A stretch of 64,000 nucleotides of DNA from Paenibacillus sp. FSL R7-0204 (lineage in GTDB: Bacteria; Bacillota; Bacilli; Paenibacillales; Paenibacillaceae): the NCBI RefSeq assembly GCF_038002225.1, contig NZ_JBBOCA010000001.1, positions 5,332,001 to 5,396,000 on the forward strand, given 5' to 3'. Numbering within the stretch: position 1 is the first letter of the stretch; each line of letters starts with the position of its first letter. Below are positions 57,005-64,000 of this stretch, one piece after another. The notes beneath the pieces were generated by a model. It was given only the letters and a program-made list of their open reading frames with translations. It made no database searches and was not told the origin of the DNA. The position numbers and the translations under genes are program-made.

Positions 57005-59458
57005 TTACATATGCTGAATTACGCGCTCGATATCCTCTGCTTCGATCGTCATTAAATCACTGGCTCCTATTCGGACCAAGCGGTTATTCTGCTCCATACG
57101 TACTTTATCGAGCAAATTTCGGGCCCAGCGGCCATTCCCCTCTAGTCCTTCCGCCTGAGCGGATAGAGCAGCAACTCGCTCCTCTAATGCCTCTACAGCG
57201 TCAGCCGTAAGTACAAACTGCTTAGACGCAAACGAACGCTTCACAATTTCAACTATCTCATGCGCATCATAGTCGGCAAAGCCAAAGCGAAATGGGATTC
57301 GTGAACTCAGGCCAGGATTTAGCGAAAGTAAATCCTGCATTTCCTTGCTGTATCCTGCCAATATGACCACGAGTTCGCCTCTGTGGTCTTCCATGGCCTT
57401 GACGAGGACATCGATGGCCTCGCGGCCAAAATCGTTCGGCGAATCGGTTTTGGCCAGTGCATAGGCTTCATCGATGAAGAGGATACCGCCTTTTGCTTTG
57501 GCAATCAGTTCTCTCATATTGGCCTCGGTATGACCGATGAAACGACCGACGATCCCTGAACGATCTGTTTCTACCACGTGACCGTTCGTGAGTAAGCCTA
57601 GTCCATTCAGGAACTTCCCGATAATGCGTGCGACCGTCGTTTTGCCTGTACCTGGCGATCCTTCAAACAACATGTGCATGCTTATGGCTTCGGTCGATAG
57701 CCCTTGCTGTATTCGTTTTTGTTCCACTTCCACGTGATGGAGTATGCTTTGGACTTGTTCTTTAAGCGAAGTTAACCCCACCATGGCCTGAAGCTCTTGC
57801 ATCGCTTCGTCACGGAGCTCGCGCTTTCCGATAGCCGCATGATTGATCTCTTGATCCCCATACTTTCGCGGCATACCTGCGGCCAGCCGCAGATCGTCAG
57901 GCAAGATTTTGCCGACATACCGATCGGTGTTTTCCGCTGACACGCGTACATTGTGTTCTTTAACGATACGTTCTACAAAGTTTCGTGCCCAGCGGCCATT
58001 CCCTTGAATTGCTCCATTACGGTGGCAGAAATTCACAATCCCTTGGATTTCATCTTTGATAAAGCTACAATCATAGCCCTTTGCTTCCAGCATGTGCAGC
58101 GCAATTTGCGACAGCTCATGCGGCGTATAATCGGCGAAAGCAAAGGCGTACGATACCCGAGAGCGGAAGCCCTGGTTCATATCGAGGAAACGTTCCATAT
58201 CGCTAGCGTAACCCGCCATAATAACAACAATATCTTCTCGATAATCCTCCATCGCCTTGATGAGCACATCAATGGCTTCCTGGCCAAAATCACTTGGCGA
58301 GTCGGATTTAGCCAGCGCATACGCCTCATCGATAAACAAGACCCCGCCCCAGGCCGCTTCCAACAAATGAATCATTCTCTCTTCTGTCTGACCGATATGC
58401 GTTCCGACAATACTGGATCGATCCGCTTCGATCAATACACGCTCTTCGATCAGATTCAGCCCATAGAGCAAATCGACCATGATACGCGCCATTTCCGTCT
58501 TGCCTGTACCTGGCGGCCCTGAAAAGATCATATGTAAGGTGGGTTTCGTAGAAGCAATCTTTCCAAGTCGCTGGGTAATCAAATGGCCATGCATATGCTT
58601 CATAAAGCTTTGAATTTCGGCCTTGAGTGGGGCTAACCCCACCATCTGGTCGAGCGCCGCTAACGCAGCATGTAGAACTTCCTCTCGATCTTCAGAGACC
58701 TCGTTTTCGTCTTCATTATCTTCAATATACTCTTCTTCGTCTCCGTACTCTTCATCATCTATCGCCTCTTGAAGGATGGGCGGTTCAGGTACTGCAAGAA
58801 CAGCAGCAGCGGCTGAAACACGCTGAACAGGGCGTGTAGGCTGCGTGTAAACCTGTACAGGCGTTTCCACCTGAGACTGCTTGGTAGCTTGATAGGTAGC
58901 CATTCTCGCGCGGTTCACAAACCGCGCAAAGAGCCAACCTCCGAACAAGACCAGCAGGCCTCGCCAGCTAAGTGCAATGTGCTTGATCCCCTCATAATAA
59001 AAAGGATAAAAAATGACGTCCCATCCCTTTGTGATCAGCGGCACCTTGCCGATAAGCGTAACCGCGAAACCATACATCACAATCCAATACGAAAGCATAC
59101 AACCTGTAATATAGACGGAGTCTAGGTTTTGATATCGCTGGCGCATAATTGCAACGATAACTGCAACGCCTGCGGCAAGCCCTGCGATCGACAAGCCAAA
59201 GAGGCCACAAGCAACACTAAAAGCAAAACAACCGTAAGCAATAATGGCACAAATCTCCGCCACTTTTCGCGGGAGAGAAAGACCTGTTAAGAACAGCAAA
59301 AAAGCAGTCGCGCCATAGCAGAGAAAAACGACTTCAGCATGATCAACAGCGGGATCGCTGGAAAACGCACCTAGTACAGCCATAAATGCATAAATAGCAG
59401 TTAGGATTAAAATGATTCGATTTAATAGGTTAAGTGTACGATCCATCTCTTTTCTCAT
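57005..59458 (-). CDS. Membrane-anchored double AAA+ ATPase, CbxX/CfxQ-SpoVK type
   Basis: An 817-residue protein. Residues 1-185 hold five or six membrane helices (IILILTAIYAFMAVLGAF; GLAAGVAVIVAIM; GLLVLFGGWLFARFV). A linker rich in Glu/Asp (DEEYGDEEEYIEDNEDENEV) leads to two CbxX-type AAA+ domains: Walker A GPPGTGKT near 316 and GSPGTGKT near 601, Walker B VLFIDEAYALAKSDSP and ILFIDEAYALAKTDSP, and Arg fingers in FRSRV and LSSRI. Each carries the NGRWARNFVE / NGRWARNLLD motif of the family. Relatives remodel enzymes (CbbX), help sporulation (SpoVK) or power type VII secretion (EccA). The multi-helix anchor fused to two such domains is unusual. It is the middle of three genes. Confidence 0.85.
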   Translation of the reverse strand: MRKEMDRTLNLLNRIILILTAIYAFMAVLGAFSSDPAVDHAEVVFLCYGATAFLLFLTGLSLPRKVAEICAIIAYGCFAFSVACGLFGLSIAGLAAGVAVIVAIMRQRYQNLDSVYITGCMLSYWIVMYGFAVTLIGKVPLITKGWDVIFYPFYYEGIKHIALSWRGLLVLFGGWLFARFVNRARMATYQATKQSQVETPVQVYTQPTRPVQRVSAAAAVLAVPEPPILQEAIDDEEYGDEEEYIEDNEDENEVSEDREEVLHAALAALDQMVGLAPLKAEIQSFMKHMHGHLITQRLGKIASTKPTLHMIFSGPPGTGKTEMARIMVDLLYGLNLIEERVLIEADRSSIVGTHIGQTEERMIHLLEAAWGGVLFIDEAYALAKSDSPSDFGQEAIDVLIKAMEDYREDIVVIMAGYASDMERFLDMNQGFRSRVSYAFAFADYTPHELSQIALHMLEAKGYDCSFIKDEIQGIVNFCHRNGAIQGNGRWARNFVERIVKEHNVRVSAENTDRYVGKILPDDLRLAAGMPRKYGDQEINHAAIGKRELRDEAMQELQAMVGLTSLKEQVQSILHHVEVEQKRIQQGLSTEAISMHMLFEGSPGTGKTTVARIIGKFLNGLGLLTNGHVVETDRSGIVGRFIGHTEANMRELIAKAKGGILFIDEAYALAKTDSPNDFGREAIDVLVKAMEDHRGELVVILAGYSKEMQDLLSLNPGLSSRIPFRFGFADYDAHEIVEIVKRSFASKQFVLTADAVEALEERVAALSAQAEGLEGNGRWARNLLDKVRMEQNNRLVRIGASDLMTIEAEDIERVIQHM

Positions 59459-59461
59459 TTT

Positions 59462-59899
59462 TTATACACTCGCGTTTGCGCTAATGTCTTGCTTTGTGAC
59501 TCGAATCGTTTGGAGTTCTTTGATGTTTCGATAAATCGAGAACGGCGCGATCGCCCAGCCTAAAGACAACGCCAAGACAGCCTTAAAGTAAGGAGCTGCT
59601 ATAAACTTTCCAAAGAACGAGTAGCCCCAAGGCACACTCAGCCCGAGATAACCGTAGCCGATGGCTCCCGCTACACCCGATGCTCCTGAGTGGACTCCGA
59701 CATAGACGCCAATAATTGCAAAAAGTACGGATACCGCAAAACTAATAATCACTCGCCGTTGCGCTAACTCATTATTCGCAAGTAAACATTGCTCGCAGAG
59801 CATCAGCGAAAATCGTTCCGAACACTCGCCACACAGACCCTTTCCACACTCTTGACACTGCGCCACTGCACCCATTCCATGATGTTGGTAACACTCCAC
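59462..59899 (-). CDS. Zinc-finger membrane protein, first gene of AAA operon
   Basis: A 145-residue protein. Residues 1-42 form a B-box-like zinc-binding module: CYQHHGMGAVAQCQECGKGL, then CGECSERF and CEQC. Two or three membrane helices follow (RRVIISFAVSVLFAIIGVYV; AVLALSLGWAIAPFSIY). This layout of a short zinc domain plus membrane helices is seen in many small bacterial membrane proteins of unknown role. Only three bases separate it from the AAA gene, so the two proteins are probably made together and meet at the membrane. Confidence 0.7.
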   Translation of the reverse strand: MECYQHHGMGAVAQCQECGKGLCGECSERFSLMLCEQCLLANNELAQRRVIISFAVSVLFAIIGVYVGVHSGASGVAGAIGYGYLGLSVPWGYSFFGKFIAAPYFKAVLALSLGWAIAPFSIYRNIKELQTIRVTKQDISANASV

Positions 59900-59940
59900 C
59901 TAAAGTCCCCCTTGATTGCTTCCTTAGTTTCCCAGATATT

Positions 59941-59992
59941 TTAACATATTGTTCCTATAAGGTACTATAACTAATTTTGTTCCTATCAGTAC
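59941..59992 (+). promoter_or_regulatory. Promoter/operator region between XRE gene and AAA operon
   Basis: Plus-strand -35 TTAACA (59941-59946) with TACTAT (59963-59968, spacer 16) or CTATAA (spacer 18). Two copies of GTTCCTAT(A/C)A..GTAC (59951-59965 and 59979-59992), each partly palindromic, lie over and after the -10. They are candidate binding sites for the XRE protein. Confidence 0.5.
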
Positions 59993-60041
59993 GTTTTTGA
60001 GTCCGTGTTAATTCTTTAGACTCAAAGTAAGGGAGGGACGT

Positions 60042-60386
60042 ATGAATATCTTGGAAACGATTGGACTACGGATTCGAGAATTACGACTAGACAAACAATG
60101 GACGCAGGAAAAGCTCGGTGAAGTAATCGGAGTATCATATAGTTATGTCGGCAGAATTGAACGGGGACAGAAAAACATCTCGCTTCAAACCTTAGAAAAA
60201 ATCGCTAAAGCCCTAGAGGTGAATGAAGCGGAATTCTTTACATACTCCCATACTGAAAAAATCAATCCAAGTGAAAAAATGAGAGAGATCCAAGAAATAA
60301 ACTTCATGCTATACAAGCAGGATCTTCAATCGATTCTAAAAATTAAGCCTGTTTTACAGGAGATGTTAAAACAGATGAAAAAATAA
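60042..60386 (+). CDS. XRE-family transcriptional regulator
   Basis: A 114-residue repressor-type protein from ATG 60042 behind AGGGAGGG. The Cro/C1 helix-turn-helix fills residues 5-65 (LRIRELRLDKQWTQEKLGEV; YSYVGRIERGQKNISLQTLE). A short helical C-terminus follows, possibly for dimerisation. It is divergent from the zinc-finger/AAA operon and two repeated operator-like words lie between them, so it may control both directions. Confidence 0.88.
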   Translation: MNILETIGLRIRELRLDKQWTQEKLGEVIGVSYSYVGRIERGQKNISLQTLEKIAKALEVNEAEFFTYSHTEKINPSEKMREIQEINFMLYKQDLQSILKIKPVLQEMLKQMKK

Positions 60387-60417
60387 GCACTTGGCAGCCG
60401 CCAAGTGCTTATTTTTT
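60385..60417. terminator. Bidirectional terminator
   Basis: Eleven-base stem AAGCACTTGGC / GCCAAGTGCTT with AGCC loop and TTTTTT on the plus side, A-rich on the other. It serves the XRE gene and the convergent DUF4062 remnant. Confidence 0.9.
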
Positions 60418-60419
60418 CA

Positions 60420-61457
60420 TCATGGTATTCTCAATAGATCAAGAATATCACTCCCTTTAACCGTGATATCAATCTCTTTGAAATCTATGGATACCACAAT
60501 ATCTTCATACTCTACATCATTCGATCCAGTTGTATTAAAAGCTTTATCACTTATGTATATTAATCCTTTCCGTTCCAAGTTCCATAAATAAGTTACCAGT
60601 TCAGTATAATTCTTTATATTTGAATATTTTCCTTTAAAATCAGTTAACTTCAGTCCCCTACTTGTTGACATAGCAAGTTGTTTCAAAGCATATTTATCGA
60701 GGTCTGACAGATCCTCTAGAATCTCACGATATTCTTCAATAAGAACGAATCCTTTGTGAGTCATACTTAAATCGTCAAGGCTGGATTCATATCGGATTAG
60801 AGTGTTTTTCACTAAAAAGATGGAAATGTTCTCATTTTCTTTTTTATTTAATCCTATTAAATTTGCCAAAGTATACTTTGATGCTACCTGATATTTATCT
60901 CCGTCGAGCATTTTATACAGATGCGCAAGATATTGCAGATATTCCCCTTGAACTGGGATCTCAGTTATTATTTCTTCAGAACCAAATAAAGTGGGTTGAG
61001 TCTGAACTTGTGACGACACAGCTTTCTTTACTCTCTGTTGTGAACTAGCAACTCTATTTTTCAGTCTTATATTTTCTTCTTTCAAATTTTCAAAATCTGC
61101 GCCTGGAACCCATCCATGCAGATTGGGGTAACGATCCAAGATTTCGTTGAGCGCACCATGTATTGCTAACTTTATATCTTTGGTATCTACAAACATTTTT
61201 GCAATTCGACTTAAAACCTCAGTTTTAAACTCTTTCCATTTTTGATAATACTCGCGCTCAATAAAATTAATATTCTCTTTTCCTTTGCGCTCAATCGCCT
61301 CATCTGAAATTACAATGGCAAATCTAGGTTTGCTTACTTGACCAGCATAGTCGTATTCCCAGTGAGTGTAGCTCTTCTGAGTCGATGGTTCTAGGCTACC
61401 ATAACGTGCACCCAGTATAAGCAAGTAAACATCAGATTCATCAATCCAGCGCTGATT
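60420..61457 (-). pseudogene. DUF4062-type protein lacking its N-terminus
   Basis: The frame starts inside the DUF4062 domain: RWIDESDVYLLILGARYGSL, then TQKSYTHWEYDYA. Normal proteins have about 70 residues before this point with a VFISST-type start; these are replaced by the helicase fragment. The remaining 340 residues, including a coiled-coil region (FENLKEENIRLKNRVASSQQ) and a C-terminal sensor-like part, are open. A TTG at 61424 could still start translation. DUF4062 often forms the N-terminal domain of NTPase or defence-type proteins; the role here is lost or unknown. Confidence 0.7.
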
Positions 61458-62289
61458 TCTTGGTATACGAAATGAGCAAGATCTCTTCGGGCTTTACACC
61501 CTTGTGTTCCACTAAATACTTCACCTTACCCGCAATCGTAAGCGTCTTCCCACTACCTGCTCCAGCTAGCACCAAATTACTATCCTCATCGGTGATAACA
61601 GCAACCCGCTGCTGGGCATCTAGGGACTTTCCATCAATATCGCTAAGCAATTCTTCAGCTTCTAACAACTCTCTCTGGATGAACTCCTTGTTCCAATCCG
61701 ATCGAAACTTGGTTAGGCCTCTATAAACATTGATGCTGTTGGTAGTCGATTGGGAGATCCCACTGACATCCCCTGAGCTGAAGTAGTCAAACGTTTCTTT
61801 ATACTGAGAAGCCAGTTTCCCAGCTACAGAGTGTGTGAAATATTCCTTACGAGCATTCTGAACATCCAATAGAAATGCCGCAGCTCGTTCCGTTTGTGCC
61901 GTAATCTCTTCATTGAATTGCTCAGTGGTAGAGCATAGATTGGAATACATTCTCCAATATTTTTCTTTTTGCGTTTAAAAAAGGGCCTTTATATTCTCAT
62001 ATCGAGGATCGATATTACGTTCGTTGGGTACTGCCTTAAAATAGATATCAAGTAAAGGGTTAAGAGCGTAGGGAAGGTCCTGCGTATAATAATGATGCAA
62101 GTGTTTTGAGGTCGCATTCGTGATTTGCTCTTCAGAAATATAGAATCTCTGCGAGGATATTTCTTTAAACCGTTTCTGCAATCTTACATCTGAACCTGCA
62201 TTAAGCTTTATTTGATATTCAAGCTGTTCCAACATTTTATTCCATTTATGATTTTTAAAATAAGTTGTTATCCATGAAATCAAATTCAT
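61441..62289 (-). pseudogene. Helicase IV/UvrD-like fragment with internal stop, truncated
   Basis: Starting at ATG 62289 (AAAGG upstream) the frame reads MNLISWITTYFKNHKWNKML, then meets TAA at 61975-61977 and continues in the same frame (QKEKYWRMYSNLCSTTEQF) to LDAQQRVAVITDEDSNLVLA, the Q motif, Walker A GAGSGKT and motif Ia LLISYTKKSA. It then ends at 61441, where a helicase would have some 500 more residues. The DUF4062 sequence begins exactly there. Both the stop and the truncation should abolish activity. Confidence 0.75.
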
Positions 62290-62360
62290 ACAAATTACCT
62301 TTCGTAAATCAAATATTTTAGAGAAACTCCACAAAGGGAAATTCAATAATAATCATATTT

Positions 62361-62392
62361 AAAAAAAGACTCCGTTATCTCGCAACGAAGTC
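62361..62392 (-). terminator. Terminator after the STAND-type gene
   Basis: Stem GACTTCGTT / AACGGAGTC (one mismatch) followed on the minus strand by seven T, 10 bases past the stop. Confidence 0.8.
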
Positions 62393-62402
62393 CAATTATA
62401 AT

Positions 62403-64000
62403 TTAGCTATCTACATCAGAAAAAATATCATGTTGGTTCGGAAGTTGTAGACTAAGTTTCTCTTTAATAATTGATAACCAGTCACCATTTTCATTGTCAT
62501 TATCTAATAATTGTTCTTGCACCAGTTTAAGAGCCTTTTGATGACTACAATCTAATTCATCCTGAATTCCTAGAACCATTTCGGATAAGATATCCTCAAC
62601 CCCACCAGCATCATATACGAATTGTAATTTTTGAATTCCTGCACTTACATAATCATTTGCAATCTCAAACTGATTGGACTTTTCATCTTCAACTTCGTCT
62701 GCTAATTCCAAGATATCTTGTTCAGCATTTTTGAACATTTCATCTAATTCAGTCTGTTTTTCAAGCGTCCATAGATTGTGTTGGATCAATAAGGCTTTCA
62801 TTTCATCGACTGATTTTTGCCATTCAGTATGATGATCCCATATAGCCTGTTCTGACGTTTTATCTATTAAGTCATATTCTATATCTTCTTCTAGCTTTTT
62901 ATACGCAAGATCAATTCCGTTTTTATTGTAATACTCCAATAAGTTCAATACTTTTTCTTCGCCTAGGATTCCCCTTATAGCATTTGTTCCAAATCCTAGA
63001 TCAAAGTTCTGAGTAGCTATATTCTCTATATTTTCTTCAACAGTTTTTCTGACACTACCATCAAGAATATTCAATTTCAATAATCTATTCGCTAAGTCAT
63101 AAGCAGCAATGTGCTGTATTTGAGTATAATTATTGGTTGTTAAATATGCCCATAAATTCAAATTTGCTGTGTTAAACCAAATTAAAAATTCATCACTGGT
63201 ATGATAAGCAAAATATTCCGACAAACTCGCACGTTTAAAATAAGAATAATCCATTAGATCACTTGCATCTTTGATTGACTCACTGTAAGTTTCAAATAAT
63301 TTTTCAACAAGAAGCGGCCAATGATTTTTTGCTACAAAGGCACGTTTGTTTTCTTCTTCTTCGTTAGAAGTTTCATCAATCTCATCTTCGTTGCAAGAAG
63401 TTTCATCAATTAATGAATTAAAATCTCCAAGATTTAAGAACACATCCATTCTATTTTTATAAAGCGGTGTAATTGCTTCTTTCATACTTAAATGATACGG
63501 GTACCAAACTTCAAAACCATTATGTATTACAGTTTTTACAAAGCTCTTATTTAGATGGTCTAATGCTATATTAATCTGAGGGTAGTCAACATTGAAATAT
63601 TTAAATATGGTTTTATTCGCTGAGTTTAATGGCTTAATTAAGCCCTCTTTCTCAAGGAATACCGATAAAAGTGCCGCGCGATCATTTATGCTCAATTCAT
63701 TAAAGATTTTTTGAAAATATTTTATTGGTTTACGAAAAAAATCTTCTAAAGAATCTTGATTTATAACTAAATCATTATGAAATTGGTTAATTCCAAGCCT
63801 TCTTGCAATCTCAGGCTTAAATTCTGGCAAAGCCGCTAAACCTTTTAGAAAAGGTTTTAACAATGTTTTTTTCTCGGTTGGCAAATCACCATGCTTTATA
63901 TGTTTGTATAGAATTTCTTCCGCTTCTTCGCCACTATAGTTATCAAGCTTAACTATAATTTGCTTTCTATTTTCTAACGTCCCAAATAAAAATGGAAATT
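62403..64000 (-). CDS. C-terminal part of a probable STAND-type NTPase (partial)
   Basis: The frame is open to the right edge, beyond the ATG at 63884, so at least 532 residues of a longer protein are seen. The edge sequence (FPFLFGTLENRKQIIVKLDN, GEEAEEILYKHI, then LPEFKPEIARRLGI) resembles the helical part after the P-loop in nSTAND3-type NTPases, where KPxLIxR-like text follows. The rest is helical with acidic stretches (DETSCNEDEIDETSNEEEEN) and no membrane segment. nSTAND3 proteins are frequent in phage-defence loci, which agrees with the neighbouring DUF4062 and helicase remnants. The catalytic part lies outside the window, so this call is tentative. Confidence 0.55.
   Translation of the reverse strand, partial: FPFLFGTLENRKQIIVKLDNYSGEEAEEILYKHIKHGDLPTEKKTLLKPFLKGLAALPEFKPEIARRLGINQFHNDLVINQDSLEDFFRKPIKYFQKIFNELSINDRAALLSVFLEKEGLIKPLNSANKTIFKYFNVDYPQINIALDHLNKSFVKTVIHNGFEVWYPYHLSMKEAITPLYKNRMDVFLNLGDFNSLIDETSCNEDEIDETSNEEEENKRAFVAKNHWPLLVEKLFETYSESIKDASDLMDYSYFKRASLSEYFAYHTSDEFLIWFNTANLNLWAYLTTNNYTQIQHIAAYDLANRLLKLNILDGSVRKTVEENIENIATQNFDLGFGTNAIRGILGEEKVLNLLEYYNKNGIDLAYKKLEEDIEYDLIDKTSEQAIWDHHTEWQKSVDEMKALLIQHNLWTLEKQTELDEMFKNAEQDILELADEVEDEKSNQFEIANDYVSAGIQKLQFVYDAGGVEDILSEMVLGIQDELDCSHQKALKLVQEQLLDNDNENGDWLSIIKEKLSLQLPNQHDIFSDVDS

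Overview
The window looks like a Paenibacillus-type, spore-forming Firmicute chromosome. This rests on an alpha/beta small acid-soluble spore protein behind a sigma-G-like promoter, the phoPR / polA / mutM / ytaF / coaE / nrdR neighbourhood known from Bacillales, an SLH-domain surface protein, Lpl/YesMN-type carbohydrate uptake genes and a secreted multi-CBM amylase. Most of it is moderately GC-rich with strong Shine-Dalgarno sites; from about 46.55 kb the sequence becomes abruptly AT-rich and foreign-looking.

Layout. 1-8.3 kb: an oligosaccharide locus with, on the minus strand, two ABC permeases, a GH3 glycosidase and a lipoprotein binding protein, divergent from a YesM/YesN sensor-regulator pair. 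A shared promoter-proximal motif precedes both the permease operon and the binding protein. 8.3-13 kb: a peptide-antibiotic-type ABC-2 exporter divergent from an OmpR-type two-component system. 13-20 kb: an uncharacterised protein, a TerD-type tandem protein and a 1583-residue SLH protein with seven Ig-like repeats. 20-28 kb: DoxX/TetR pair with a clear autoregulatory operator, a pRiA4b-like protein, an antitoxin with a decayed PIN toxin, an FMN/FAD reductase lipoprotein, an RpiR regulator, a GNAT enzyme, a winged-helix protein and an inverted-repeat element. 28-40 kb: tRNA-Lys and tRNA-Ala, nrdR, ssp, lytic transglycosylase, coaE, ytaF, mutM, polA, phoU, pstB, phoP, phoR. Matching Pho boxes lie upstream of pstB and phoP, so this block links phosphate sensing to pstB-phoU. 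40-44.4 kb: an amylase gene flanked on both sides by tandem arrays with the same 51-bp period, each unit containing a palindrome. 44.5-46.2 kb: a fused class I fumarase.

46.3 kb to the end is accessory DNA. A YfbR-like HD-phosphohydrolase gene is cut exactly in its HD motif by a Tn554-like multi-recombinase element: two recognisable tyrosine recombinases, a third zinc-knuckle protein, a helix-turn-helix protein split by a 1504-bp IS4-family insertion with 7-bp target duplications, and a TnpC-like coiled-coil protein. Its last gene encodes two fused YfbR-like HD domains, so the element appears to carry a doubled relative of the gene it destroys. The missing 3' half of the target gene is not seen before 64 kb, so the right boundary is unresolved. 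Beyond a gene-free AT-rich kilobase lie an unrecognised three-gene operon (zinc-finger membrane protein, membrane-anchored double AAA+ ATPase, small membrane protein) with a divergent XRE regulator, a decayed helicase fused to a DUF4062 remnant, and the C-terminal part of a probable STAND-type NTPase. The right end therefore resembles a partly degraded defence or mobile-element island.
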